In this document: in pieces, positions 1 through 13,000 of the stretch
Position numbering within the stretch: the stretch's first letter is position 1
How the letters are laid out: each line of letters starts with the position of its first letter
Assembly: GCF_008831285.2 (NCBI RefSeq)
Contig: NC_045144.1
Coordinates: 25,187,716 to 25,251,715 of the forward strand
Source of the DNA: Nymphaea colorata
Lineage: Eukaryota > Streptophyta > Magnoliopsida > Nymphaeales > Nymphaeaceae
Reading direction: 5' to 3'
DNA length: 64,000 nucleotides
Position numbers and translations under genes: made by a program
The notes under the pieces: model-generated
What the model saw: the letters and a program-made list of their open reading frames with translations, nothing else
The model's database searches: none
Told to the model about the DNA's origin: nothing

Positions 1-284
1 TAAAAAAATTCCAAGAAAACAAAAATGCTTTCCATAGACAGAGACGTGATCGTTTAGAACTCGCAGCATTGTAGGACCAAATCCATGACAAATGGATAGT
101 GATTGCTTTGGTTCTATCTTCAAACATGAAAGTGCTCCACCAGTAACCCTGATGTTGATACTTTGCAAAAAAAAAAAAAATGTGATTAGTTTTTTATAAA
201 CAAACAACAATATTATATATAATCATTTCTTTGGTTCTTTAAATAAAAAGTTACATACAGGAGCCTTGTTTATTATTTTAATGG

Positions 285-365
<81 letters not shown>

Positions 366-1060
366 TATATATATATGCGCGTGTGTGTACGGGTGCGCAA
401 ATGGTAATGAAATCCAATTAAAGAGCATGAAAACAAAGGGTTTCAAAAGTAAACCAGAAATATTAGGGTTTTTTACATTATCTGATCCATTTTAAACTGT
501 ATCTATTTAGCAGTTACCATCCCAAGTTCTTGGGTTCACTGTTCCACCAGTAAAGCTGTCAGTCAATTGGATCTGAGCGTGATCTCTGGTCAAATCTGAT
601 CCAAATTGCTATGTTGAACATTTAAACTCAACATTTGATCCTGACCAGATCGGTAGGACCGTATCTAATAACAGACAGGCTAACCTTTGTTCCAAATCCA
701 ATTAGCTGATCTGATTTGGATTTACAAGATCAGTTTGCATAAGCAGAAAAATTAGGGGAACAAATATGGTTTTTAGGCTTTGGTCTACCAAGTTCAGTTT
801 TCATTCAATTTCTCATACAATTCTGATTTGAGTATGAACAATTGACATTCTTTTGACTTTTTAATTGAATCTCACACTTGAACTTGTTTAAATTTAATAG
901 TTGCCTTATATTTATGTTTCACACATCTCCAAGGGGTTTGGTATAGCTGATCGAGCTAGCAGTTGGATCAATAGTTGTGGGCGTGAACTCTCTGCACAAG
1001 TTGAAGCAGGTAGCGCCCAGAGTACACCATTGGGTGAACCACAAAATTTCTCGTACTAAG
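1..1060. other. Intergenic AT-rich DNA, no gene recognised
   Basis: Apart from the (AT)n tract at 289-376, I see no coding region or RNA gene. The 540-860 part contains many GATCTGATTTGGATT-like words, also found near 4.0-4.5, 29.2, 35.5, 47.4 and 55.4 kb. It is probably an old fragment of the same dispersed repeat. Confidence 0.5.
289..376. repeat. (AT)n microsatellite
   Basis: About 88 bp of AT dinucleotides with one AG interruption near 363, followed by a short GCGCGTGTGTGT run. Read in frame it gives only alternating Tyr-Ile, so it is not a gene. Confidence 0.95.
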
Positions 1061-1487
1061 TAGGGGTGAACAACGAGTTGAACTCTTTAGCTTCTGAACG
1101 AATTTTCGAGCGGAGTCATTTGCTTAACGAGTCAAGTTCGAGTTCATGAATCGACTCATTCAAATAATTGAGTTGAGTTTGAGCTCAGCACGTAATTGCC
1201 GAATCGAGCTTTAATCAAGACGATATAGTCAATTTGTCGAGCATTAACCGAGTCGAGCTCGAGCTCAACACGTAATGATGAATATCAATTCTATTCAAAC
1301 GAGTTTATCGAGCCTTAATTGGATCGTGCTTGAGCTCAACTTGTAACGATAAATATCAATTCTATTCAAACGAGTTTGTCGAGCTCGAGCTGCTTCCATC
1401 GAGCTATTCTCGAGGTCGAGGTTTCATTAGTCGAGCAAAGCTCGAGCTGACTGGACTCGGGCTCAACTCAGCTCGTGTTCACTCCTA
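1061..1487. mobile_element. hAT-like MITE, GAGCTCGAG-rich family
   Basis: A 427-bp non-coding element. It begins TAGGGGTGAACAACGAG and ends CTCGTGTTCACTCCTA, which gives imperfect terminal inverted repeats of about 16 bp. The flanks are GTACTAAG (1053-1060) and GTCCTAAG (1488-1495), an 8-bp target duplication matching at 7 of 8 bases. An 8-bp duplication with TAGGG-type ends is characteristic of the hAT superfamily. The interior is packed with CGAGCTCGAGC words and contains a doubled segment (AACGATAAATATCAATTCTATTCAAACGAGTTT-type, near 1275 and 1345). No transposase is present, so it would need one from elsewhere. Confidence 0.8.
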
Positions 1488-1495
1488 GTCCTAAG

Positions 1496-1858
1496 TGTGG
1501 TTTTTCCAAGTCAAATCCACATGGCGACGAACACGTGGTGGGATAGGTGACCCAGTATCATGACCAACAAACACATGAGATCCAAACAAATTGGACAGCA
1601 CATCTGATCCGTCAAAGATGGCAATGTATGAATAAAAAGTATACTCCCAATAAGATTCAAAGCTTTTGTGGCTGGTTATTACAAGAAGGTGAAAGAAGCT
1701 GTGACTTCATCTCCGATGAAATTGCATTACTTCCAGGTAAGCAGGAGGTTAAAAACTCACTATATGTAAAAGAGACTCGAAGGTCTCCTCATTCTCCCTA
1801 CGCCAAGTTTGTAGGCTGCGTCGAGACCTACGAGGGGTATGGTACACTCGTCAATTAG
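1496..1858 (+). other. Unrecognised open stretch next to the MITE
   Basis: The only open stretch here begins at Met 1547 and runs 103 residues to a stop at 1856-1858. It has a Trp/Cys-rich core (RQRWQCMNKKY) but matches no family I know. Upstream, the same frame is interrupted by one stop before 1547, then by the MITE at 1061-1487. It could be a decayed transposon ORF or chance. Low confidence as a gene. Confidence 0.2.
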
Positions 1859-2484
1859 AATGTCGTGAACCTATCATTTATAGTACAGATGAGTAGCACC
1901 TATAATAATCGACCGAGAATGCGCCTTTTGTTAGACTGCTGCCCAACCCGCTACACTAGGCTCCTTAGAACAGTAAATCTTGCCATTTTCATTTGATTTC
2001 ATACAAACATTTGGAACTCTTAAATGAGGAATATTAAGATGTAGGAAGATTCAACCGCAGGCCTAGATGTTAGTGGATCATGTTTATGTTTAAGAAGCCA
2101 AGCTGGAACAAGATGAACTTGAGATTAGTAAAGAAAATATCATATTTGATAAAAAATAAATTCATGAATATGATGTTTTCAATGCAGATCCTGATCCGAA
2201 GTAGACACAACTTGAATGCATGTAACAATTAGAGATTTGGTATAGTAATTACAAACTTAAAACTTTTGGAGTTAATGAACCAATAAAAAAAGCCGTTATG
2301 AAGTTATACACTTATTAGCAGATAGGCATCGAACCGTATGGGAATTTATTTTCATTTTAAATTCGATTAAATATCTTAAAATATTTAATAAAACAAAAAA
2401 ATACTTAATATTAAAATGTTACAATTGGCCAGACTTATTTGGGTTTTTAACTTTTAGTCAATATGCCTTTAAAGTAGTCAAACT
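1859..2484. other. Intergenic, nothing recognised
   Basis: AT-rich DNA with no convincing coding region, repeat or RNA gene on either strand. Confidence 0.5.
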
Positions 2485-2759
2485 TAAGCCTGGGCATCGG
2501 GCCGACCCGACGAGCTTGACCAATAAAACTTGAGTTGGAGTTCGGTTTAGGCTTGGCCCGATTAAATTAAAAAAGTATATATTGTTAATATAAAATAATA
2601 TATAAATATAATTCATCGTAATAAAAATAATTTATATATAAATATTAATAAAAATAAATATTAAAAACAAAATTTTTGGGTTGGGCTAGTGCCTTTTTTT
2701 CATGTTCGAGCTTGAGTCGAGCCAAATACCGGGTACTGCCAGCCTGATGTCCAGCCTTA
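2485..2759. mobile_element. hAT-like MITE, TAAGCCTGGGCATCGG family
   Basis: A 275-bp element starting TAAGCCTGGGCATCGGG and ending with the near-inverted copy CCTGATGTCCAGCCTTA. Flanks GTCAAACT (2477-2484) and GTAAGACT (2760-2767) match at 6 of 8 bases, consistent with a decayed 8-bp hAT duplication. The ends are GC-rich and the middle is an AT-only stretch (about 2570-2670). The same terminal sequence recurs at 57519 and 58574, and fragments lie near 41430, 49990 and 53270. Confidence 0.65.
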
Positions 2760-4859
2760 GTAAGACTAAACTGGATTTCACTTTCACCCATTTTATACTA
2801 TAAATGTAGGGAATACATTCATTTGTTTTATAAACAATATGAATCACATCTACATACAGGCTGTCATTTGCATAAAGTTGTTTAAAAGGGCTTGTAATTT
2901 AATCATGATTTATTAGGGGGCGACTTGCTACTTATGCCATTTCATCAGAGGGTTTTTTATGAAAGAAACCAAATTAAATTTTTTAAATTTTAATTAGGAC
3001 CGAAATATCAATTTTTAAAATTTTATATAAAACAAATAAAATTTTCTAAAATTTACGTTTTTTTTTTAATTTCAAGTTGGGGTAAGGCCCAAATGAACCC
3101 TACCTTGGTTTGGCTCCTGGCAAACCAAGTGAAAGGATTCCCCTACCCATGACATTTTAGGGTGAGTTAAATTTTTTTTTGTCGTAGAGATCAATTTGTA
3201 GTTTCAAAATTTTAATAAAAATTGAAATATTTTTTTTAAATTATATATATATATATATATGTATATATTAAATTAAAATTTTTTAGATTTAATTTTTAAA
3301 ATTTTTAAAATCTTAAAAAAAGCCAACGTCCCCCTCAAAAACCTAACCACGTGGAGCAGCCACTCAGGGGGAATTGCGTGGACAATTCAATGAAACGGGA
3401 ATTATCAAGAAAGAAAACAAAACGGGACCCAACCATTGGGCCCCACAATAATTGGCGACAACGGCTACATGAATTTATGGATCTCCTCATTAAACAGCCA
3501 CCTCGAACGGCACCAACTATCCGATCCGTTTTTTTTCTTCTTTTTTTTTCTCTTCTCCTTCCTGAACGTTGGAAGCTCGTTTTGAAAGTGCCATAAATGG
3601 AGCCGCGGCCGTCGCTGTCTGCCGACATCCCCCCTCAGCGACTGAGGCTTTTTGAAAAAATCAGTTCCTTTATTGCGCTTTTCCAGAAAAAAAAATAATA
3701 GGAGGACTTTCGACACGTATTGGACACAAGGCATACACTGGTGCCTGCCGACCACGGCGTTATTGTCGTGAGGTAATTTCTTATAGCCCCCAGACATTCA
3801 TAATAATGTTTGAAAACCACCCTTACAGAAAATGCTACCGGCTCCACGGGCTCGTGTTTGATTCCATATCTATTGGCATTTTGGAATCCAACTGACAATA
3901 TAATAATGTACATGGATATAAATAATTTCCTTATCGAGTTTCGTAAATATTAATTTTTTTTCTTTTTATAGATATCCAGATCTGATTATATGGAAAAAAT
4001 TCGAATCTAACTTCAAATCGAGATTGAACAATATAAGATTAATCAAATGTAATAATAGCTATACATGATCCGAAACCTATATGTTCTCGTCTGAAGGGTA
4101 ATATATATAGCTGTTTTATGTATCTACTCCAAATATTAAAGATAGATTTTTTTATGAATTTGCTTTAATATTTACGGTAAATATATGAAAATTAATGTTG
4201 CCAAACATACTTGGTCATGTAGCACATGCAACATTAGATGAGCAAATCCATTAAAAATGGATCGGATCCGGATATACTCATGTTTGAATCTAATGCGGCA
4301 ACACATGATCTAGATTGAATTTGGACCGGCACAAGATCTTGTGGATCAGAACAGAGTTGAATGTGGGGAGTTTAGATCCAAAAAGAGAAATGTAAGCAAC
4401 ATGTGTTTTTACATATTTGAAAGTTAATCTGAATATAAATTGGATCTGGTTTAAAACATTTATCCGAATTTCATACAATTTCAGCCAGTTTTAAATTATT
4501 TTATTACCAAATAAACTGAATTTAGGTTCGATCTGCATTAGTTCCTCTTAACTTCACTTTCCATTTCTTATTAATAGGAAGAGAAAAGTTGAAAGATGTT
4601 AAATAAAGAGCTTACATCAAGATTCAAATAATTTTTTATGAGATATTTGTGGTTGAATCACAACCTTGAATTGCATCACTCATTAAATTCTTTATTATAA
4701 TAAGAAATTAAAAAGATATTAAAAAAAATATTTGATATATAAGCTTTTACAACTCGAAATAGTAAAGCATAATCGGAGACCTGTTTTAGAAATGTTAAGA
4801 AATATCAACATCTTAGCGAATATTTGAGAAAAATAGAGACAGAACGGAAATTTTGGCTG
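2760..4859. other. Intergenic AT-rich DNA upstream of the channel gene
   Basis: No family-level coding match. Short open frames around 3335-3913 exist on both strands but look like chance. The 2930-3320 part is poly-A/T-rich. The 3980-4500 part carries GGATCGGATCCGGAT / TTGAATCTAAT words typical of the dispersed repeat seen elsewhere in the window. Confidence 0.45.
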
Positions 4860-5281
4860 GAAAATGGTCCACTAAAGCTGTTCACCCTCGCCCTTCCCTC
4901 TCTCTCTAGGAATCCAAACGTTTCTTCAATCCAACGGTTTCCGTCCCACTTTCACTTTGCATCCACACCCTCTGTCTCTTCGTCTTCCTTCTCCTCATTC
5001 CTTCCTTCCTTTTGTTGTTCTTTCTTTGTTCTTCTGTTGTACTCTTGTTCAAGTGATTCTGTAGAGAGAGCCGCTGCTGTGCTGGAGGAACAGGAAGAAA
5101 GATATTTTGATGGTTTTGTGCCCAAAGGAAGCTAGGAATCACATAAGCAGATCTGCCGTTATTTTTATCTCTAATTCACAGCCCATTGTAGAAAGGTAAC
5201 GCTCTGAAGCGACATTAAAAAGTTCGTCACTCTTTTTCCCGTCATTTTCATTGGTCCCCACACTCTCCTCTCCCTCTCCCC

Positions 5282-5322
<41 letters not shown>

Positions 5323-5375
5323 TGAATTCTCTGATCAGTGGAAGATTGGATCCTCTTTTCGCCTTGCCAATCCAG
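4860..5375 (+). promoter_or_regulatory. Candidate 5' UTR exon/core promoter of the channel gene
   Basis: A pyrimidine-rich stretch (CTTCC/TCTCT runs, and a pure (CT)n at 5263-5318) ends at a good donor, AATCCAG|GTAGTG, with the exon end at 5375. An acceptor lies at TTTCAG|GGTG (6920-6921), 53 bp before the channel ATG at 6975. This suggests a non-coding first exon spliced over a ~1.55-kb leader intron (5376-6921). CT-rich leaders and leader introns are common in plant genes. No TATA box is clear. This is inference from splice-site words only. Confidence 0.35.
5263..5318. repeat. (CT)n microsatellite
   Basis: CT-rich tract ending in a pure (CT)n run just upstream of the proposed leader-exon donor of the channel gene. 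CT repeats in this position are frequent in plant 5' UTRs. Confidence 0.85.
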
Positions 5376-5891
5376 GTAGTGTGGAGAACTATCTGATGGT
5401 GTGATGGATTTGCTGCTTTATGTGGATTAGCCTCATGCTAGCTATTGTGGTTGTCTTCACCATACAGAATGCCGAAACTTCCTGTTTTTATGCGGATAAA
5501 GTAGGAGAATGCAAGAAACATGATATAGAGATAGTCTTTGGATGCCCACCCAGATTTTCAGGAGTTTGAGACAGTTGGGAAGTCGCCATGTGGAGGACAA
5601 TACGATATCCCAACTACTTGTGATTTTCTGGGCAAGTGGGTGAAGCAAAAGCCGTTCTAACTGGAGTCCCCTTCACGGTTCGTTATGCGAAAATTAATTT
5701 TGACTACACCGAGGAGCTGGAGTTTGTCCGTTCGTTTCTAAAATTTTGCTTGGTTTTGATCCTAGCCTGTCTCTGATGATCGAAGGGACTCACTCGTGGA
5801 CTTTGATTTTTAGTTCACTTTGTTTTTCTTATTTGGTATTTACTGAGCTTTAGGTCAAACGTTGTCCTGGTTCTAAATCCCAAGTGACAGT

Positions 5892-6033
5892 AAGGTTCAT
5901 AAATAGCTGGCGTGCTGCTAGAATAAGTTAGACGGAATATGTAATTTCTGTCGTTGTGTCACAAGGTTCATAAAAAGCTGGCGATCTACCAGTGTAAGTT
6001 AGATGGAATATGTAATCTTCGTTGTTGTGGGGA
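5892..6033. repeat. Two-copy ~71-bp tandem repeat
   Basis: AAGGTTCATAAATAGCTGG at 5892 and AAGGTTCATAAAAAGCTGG at 5963 begin two diverged copies. Both continue through an AAGTTAGAYGGAATATGTAAT block. They lie in the proposed leader intron of the channel gene. Confidence 0.7.
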
Positions 6034-6974
6034 GGTTGGTAGTTTCTTAGGACGCGGAAGTCGGTTTTAGGAACATCAAGCGGCATAAGACAACGTTTTC
6101 TATGACGTGGAAGACAGTGTTAGGCTGATTAATTCATTTGATAAAGTTGAAAGCCTTAATTTCCTTCCTTGGCTTAGCCGTTGGAGTTGGAAAGATAAGA
6201 AGGCAAAAGAAGATTGCGGGAAGTTAAATGAGAAATTGTTCTTTTTTACTTGACTGCCGATAGATTGCAGGGGTATAGATTGATCAGATAATTTCTTGTA
6301 TTTGTTGGTTCTTGACTTCTAGCCTACTAAAGCCTAAGTTAGCAGTTAGCACCTTGTATTGGCTTTCATAGTGTTGCCATGCTGGACACTGCTATGTATT
6401 AGCAGAACTTTAAGCATTCAACTAACTTTAAAATTAGAGAACGGTATGTACTCATGTTCACTAAATAGATGTCATATAGTTCAATCTAGAGGTTGATGCA
6501 TGCCATGGCTGAAAATGGGTTGGACTTGGGATAACTAAATAAATGTGAGGACAGTTTGCAGTCAGATAAGGACAGCAAAAATGCAAAAATCCTGTTACCT
6601 GATCCAATACACCTGCACGGAAAACTATGATTAAATGAAGTGTTCACTTTCCTTAGTATTCTGAATCTCTTTTCATATCATGAACTTGTTTACAAAATTG
6701 TACGATGGTGCTTTGTCCTTATTTGTTTAAATTTATAGGTTTTCCTGAACATCTTTCTCTGCTACAGACAACGGTTGTCAGAAGTTGCTATTCAATAGCT
6801 TTGTGGATCATCATTATTTTCATATTTTCCTTTCTTTTTTTGTTTAGTTTGTTTCCCCTAAGGTGAATTGAAGGAGAATCAGTTTATTTTTTTAATCTAT
6901 TATTGTCACTATGAATTTCAGGGTGATAGGCATTCAGCAAGGTTTGAGAGCGCCTCGGCCTTTGCAACACAGAG

Positions 6975-9900
6975 ATGGCTACACTTTCTGACATAGGGCT
7001 TTCAGCAGCTATCAATATCCTCACGGCAATTGCATTTCTTCTTGCATTTGCTGTACTAAGGCTGCAGCCAATCAATGATAGAGTTTACTTTCCAAAATGG
7101 TACCTCAAGGGTTTACGAGTCAGTCCGACAAGTTCTGGAATGCTTGTTAGCAAGTTTGTCAATTTGGACCTGAAATCATACTTGAAATTTTTAAATTGGA
7201 TGCCAGAAGCATTGAGAATGCCAGAACCTGAACTGATTGACCATGCAGGACTTGATTCTGCAGTTTACCTGAGAATTTATCTGGTTGGGTGAGCAATATT
7301 TTCCTCTTCAACCTTTTATTATGCCTCTCTCCCTCTCTCCCCTTTGATACTTAGTGGCACGTCTAAGTACAAAATGTTCATAGTGGGAATCTGCTGCCGC
7401 AGGTATTTTCAGATAGCATCTCTTAGTTTGAAAATTAGCTTGTAAGCTGAAGAAAATAAATGCTCATTAATTGCTTATGGGTAAGCAAGGAAGAGTTCAA
7501 CAGCTTATATATAGCTTCTGAAACTATCACTTTATTTCAAAGTTTCACATTTGAAGTTGGAGCACTGAAGAAATGGAGGTTCATAGCCTATGTCACATGG
7601 ACGTAGCTGTAGACATGCAGATTCAGAATTTTTATTGAATTTATGATGTGACCTTATATATAAGAAGGCATGATGGGGAGTCAAAGTAGAGTTCTGTGTG
7701 ACATGGCTCATAACCCTATAATGATAAGGGTGAAAAATGAAATGAAAATATAAAATATAACCTCACTTTGTGGCACTTCCATTGTACAACATGTTGAATT
7801 ATGCAAATCTGATGAGCGATTACTTCTGACATCATCTCTTATGTTGAGATTTAGCTTGAGTACTGAATAAAAGTTATCGTGATAACACAATACTAAAATG
7901 CTAAATCAAAATGGAGTTTAACCTGGCATATTTAGACAGGCCAATTTTGTGGGATCCCTGTGGTCAAATTGTGGGAAAATCATGGGTTAGCCTTTAGACA
8001 TTGTAATATGCATGCATTTGGACCAGTAAATGCCCAACCTACCTATGTCTTTGTGGCAATGTCCTTGTGTTGCTGCACACCAGCACCTTTGCCTGTGTCA
8101 TGTGGAAAAGAACTTGAAAAAGCTTAACTTTGGCTACTCAGATAATCACATGTGAATGAAGTCCTCTTTGGCTGTGGGAGTATAATATGGTACCGATATG
8201 AGAGTTTAGTTGAAGGTTAAAATCTACATAATATAACTATATAAGCATATTCAAAATGCAGTTTAGTAGAGTCAGTTACCTACTTGTTTTTGTGTCTCAT
8301 TTCTCTCTAGGTTTTTTAATCTCTAATCTGTTGATTTATTTAATGTATTTTTCAAGCTTATTCCAAGCCAATAACTCATTTTCTTTTTCCTGCTATGTGC
8401 AGCCTTAAAATTTTTGTTCCTATAATGCTTTTTTCTCTTGCAATCCTCATCCCTGTGAACCGGACAGATCATTCAATAGCGCCTGGCAAAAATGGCACAT
8501 TTAGTGAAGTTGACAAGTATTCAATTTCCAATGTCGAGCATAAATCAGACAGGTGAATTTATCCTTGCCTACATAAAGCTTGTGTATTATATATAAATTA
8601 TATTGCTTGTGTCCATTGAAGTCATGATTTCATGTAAAACAGTTCACTACTGCATAGTAACCGTCATGGATGCTGCATATTTGTCTGTTTTCCTTTCAGT
8701 AAGTTTATATATCATCATGAAATGCTCTCCTGCATGCATAATTTTTGGCTATTTTAGGTGCCTGTTTGTTACTTTGTTCAACATGTGGGAAGGATGCATC
8801 TTTCATATGAAAGGTACAACCTTCAAGATGCAATGACAAGGTCAGGGAAGTGCTTCCAGTGATGTGGCACAATGAAATCAATTTCATTTGAAAGCAAAAT
8901 TTTCACTACGAAAAATGTTTTTTGCATCTGGATTTGCATAAACTCTGTCCACCTGAAAAGAACAAGGTATTTGTTCCTCCACATTTGGCAAGCATTTTTC
9001 CCATGGGTTCAAGGGAGAACAAACTGCTTTGCGAAAAGGTTGTATGTGCATGCGCTTTGTTGGATTTGCAAGTCTTTTTTTAATTTGATCAGGTGTAGTT
9101 GTAATAGTTCATGCATCAATACTTGCACCTTGATTTGGTTGGCAACTTTCCATTTCAGGTTTTGGTCTCATTTAGTAATGGCATATGCATTTACGTTTTG
9201 GACATGTCGTGTACTGCTGAAGGAGTATGAGAAAGTTGCAACAATGAGATTGCATTTTCTTGCATCTGAAAAACGCCGTCCAGATCAATTTACTGTGAGT
9301 TTTAATGATTCCTTGGGGGCAATCCTTTTTTGTGTCTCCTGTTATACGATAACTATTACAATTACTTTATTAAATGTAGTGATTACTTTCTCAGTTGTTA
9401 AATTCTGATACAATTAGTTTTGTACTTCTTTCCTATTTTTCATCTTTGGGCACTTGTGATATTGGATTAATCAGTTAATGGTGGTGAAAATTATGAGAAC
9501 ATGCATTCATAGCCAAAAAGGGTTTCTGTATGGTTGTTTCTTGTACCTAAAGTTGTTTAGGTATATGGACATGTTTTACATAAATATGAAAGGTGGTCGA
9601 TGAATCTCGTTAAACAACACTAGTTTCTTTGTTACACTTGTGAAACATCATAGAATATGTTAGTTATAGGCACTTGAACTAAAGAATCAATATCGAAGAA
9701 AACTGAGTAAGTCACTAAAGCATTAAGGGTCAGTTACTTGTAAACTGCCTCTTTAAGGAGGTCACCAGAGAGATGTTTCTCCAACATGATGTAGTTCGCC
9801 AAATTATCAGTAATGTTCAACTACATTTCTGCTCATTAGATTTATGTTTTTAACTTTGGTTTAAAATCTTTAGATTGGATATTGCCAAACTTAAGGATTA

Positions 9901-9990
9901 ATGGCATTACTTTCACAGTCAAGTATTTATGCTTTTGCTATGTAATATTTATATTGTTCTACCTTATGATATTGAAAAAGAACTGCCAGC

Positions 9991-10034
<44 letters not shown>

Positions 10035-13000
10035 ATGCGTATATATATATAATCTTTCTATAGTGGGGATTAATGAAAGATATTTCCCTTTTGTACTTTT
10101 CTTTCACTCCAATGTTGAAGTTGGACAGCATTCAGTTCTTGATTTTTTTTTTTTCTTTTTGCCTTTTAGATGCTATCCATATTTTGCTTTTCACTTTTGT
10201 TTTCAATAGGGCATTCTGTTCATCAGTTACTTCTCTCTTATCCAGACCAGCATATTGCATGTGTATAAAGTGCTCAAGCTAATTTCTGCCTTTGTTTATA
10301 TCACTATTGCTCATTATATTGAAATGCAGCATATATGGAATCATTCCTTCTGTTACGGATTGCATAATAACATATAGACTCAGATGTGCATACATATTCC
10401 ATACTGATGAAAGTACCTGCATAGCCAACAAGTCTATATGTAAAATTTTTAACTTTGATGTCATGGATAAGCCACACAGACACTGCATAGCCAACAAGTC
10501 TGTATGTAAAAATTTTAACTTTGATGTCATGGATAAGCCACACAGACACTGCATAGCCAACAAGTCTATATGTAAAAATTTTAACTTTAATGACATGGGT
10601 AAGCCACACAGACAAATACATGATAATGAGAAAGCTACCTCTCGTTTGGAAGAAAATCAATAAACTCGTACATCTTTCTTGTTTGACATCTTAAGAATCT
10701 GTGTTATATACGGTTGCCATTATCAAGTAGAACTTTAGCTTCCTTTTATTTGTATGCCACTATTTATTCTCCTTTGTCCTTGTCAGGTTCTTGTACGCAA
10801 TATACCTTCAGACCCTGATGAGACAGTCAGCGAACATGTTGATCATTTTTTTCGTGTAAATCATCCTGATCATTATCTCACTCACCAGGTAAATCTTGAT
10901 TAATGTTATTTGTCAGCAATGGCACCAATTTCACATACATATAGTTGTGTTGATCCTACCACTATATGAACTTGTGTTAGCCACGACTATTACCACGCAA
11001 TAGGTGTTGTCAATTTATTATATTCTTTATTGTCCATGAATTTAGTTCAGTTAAATCTGTACATTTGGGAAGTTTCAATAACATTTGCCAGATTGAAAAT
11101 GGTTCTATTGAAATGCATTGGCAACTTTACAACAAAGAAGCACCATAAAATTGTGTAGTTGACAACAAAATTGTATGCGTACTTTCATCATGATGTCCAC
11201 TCAATGTGGAGCATTGTTTTCCATCACTCAAAATGATAAAAAGCCTAGACCTGCTTTGAAAGTTTTATTTTGTGTCTGTCTATCTTATTATTTTATGTGA
11301 AGATGTTGAGTTGTTGACCAAAGAGAAAGAAAGAGACTATGGTGAATATTTAGCTTCCTAGAAAAACTCCCAAGAGGACCTCATCAGCAATTCACAAGAA
11401 GGATGGTGAATATTTTAGCTTCCAGAACTTGATGTGCTGCTGTATTAATTGCTATGGTTAATGGAGAGCAGGTGCATATTTTCAGGAAATAATTCATCGT
11501 GTAGCTATTAATGCTTATTCATGCGCGAACTTCCTTTCCTAGTTGGCGTAGTCTGCATTTTGGGTAGAAATTTAGTTAAACACCACTTATTACTTTCTTT
11601 GGAACGATCAAGTATGGTTGTATAGACACACACACATAAATGTATAATATCATTTGCCTGGTGAATGAATTGTAGGTTGTCTATGATGCAAATAAGCTTT
11701 ACAAATTGGTTAAGAAGAAAAAAGGCCTCCAAAACTGGCTGGTTTATAACCAGAACAAGTATGAGAGAAATCCAGAAAAGCGTCCAATGAGAAAGGTAAC
11801 GTTGTCATATTTACAGTTCTCTCTTTCCTGTTCCAGCAGATTTGTAATCTTGTTTGTATTGGCATTTGTATGGGTAAACTAAAAACTAATGGCTTATCTT
11901 TTGTGTACAAACCAAGACTGTCTTATACCTGTGCCTCTGGCGTATGTTGTGCAGACTGGATTCTTGGGGCTTTGGGGAGAGAGAGTTGATGCAATTGATT
12001 ATTACACAGCAAAAATTAGCAAGATTTCAGAAGAAGTAAGTTTTATTGCTTGATTATATTTCATGAACCTTTGTTCTTCATCATTCTGCATATTGGCTAT
12101 GACACTAGAGATTTTTTATTTTGCTGGATTTTTCTGTTTATGGTTTTGGTGCTGTGTTGGTTGTTGTTCCATATGTCATTCCCTATTACTTTGTGACCTT
12201 TGTTTTTGAATAACATATCCTTGTCTGTCCACTGTCAAAGAAAAGTATTAGGAATCAAGATTGTTAAGCACAAGAATTGTTTCCTCTCCATCTTTAGCAA
12301 TACCACTTATTTTACAATTTACATCTTATGATCCTGGTGAATCTTTAATCGGTAGAGTAGGCCGTTCAGGTATGAAAACATTCCTCTCACCTTGGAGTAG
12401 GCTAACCTCTTCTATAATTCGACCTTAATCTGGACTGCAAAAGGTCTTAGGTGCATTGAGCTCAAGTTTTGTGCACTGCTTGTGCTAAGTGGATGTTAAC
12501 GCTTTTGGTCAACATCTCCATGTTGTTGAGTTGTGTAAGCAGATCCATTATCAACTTCAAACTAAACTTTACAGATGATGCAACAATTCAGATAAAAAAC
12601 GGAAGTAGAGAAGCAGGACCTCATGCAAAAATCAATTACTTCTAACTGATTTTCTTTTTTGATCTAGTGATATGGAAAATATGGGGCTTAACTCTTAAGG
12701 CGTAGCCACAAATATCGTTCTCGGGTTTTTATCGCCAGGTTTTCTTGGGTATTTATTGGCAAAGTTTTTTTTTTGGGAAAATTTTAGATTTTTTAAAAAA
12801 AATAAAAAGTCAAAATGTTAGGTAAAAATACAAGAAACGAAAAACTAATAAGTACTGTATTGCATTTAGGAGGTCATGTTAAATACCTAGAACAAGAGGA
12901 AATAAAACAATGAAACAGGCAGAAAAATGAAATAAAAAACAAAGGAAAAAATCACGATAAAATAGCAATAAAATCACGAGAACGTCGCGACAAATTCACT

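Noticed and set aside
223..417. 64-aa Tyr-Ile open frame, and similar ones at 39776-40483 and 52979-53305
   Set aside because: They are translations of (TA)n/(GA)n microsatellites. The real peroxidase exon 2 ends at 40163, before the repeat.
3335..3913. Overlapping 81-110-aa frames on both strands
   Set aside because: No domain, no splice or codon pattern, and frames compete on both strands; chance is more likely.
8872..9408. 178-aa open frame as a separate gene
   Set aside because: Only 9159-9294 is real (channel exon 3). The rest is intron that happens to stay open.
10419..10613. CRISPR-like array
   Set aside because: Direct tandem units without unique spacers, in a plant intron.
10279..10663. 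Overlapping 105-123-aa frames on both strands
   Set aside because: Produced by the 66-bp tandem repeat, whose unit is a multiple of 3. Repeated peptides on both strands are expected.
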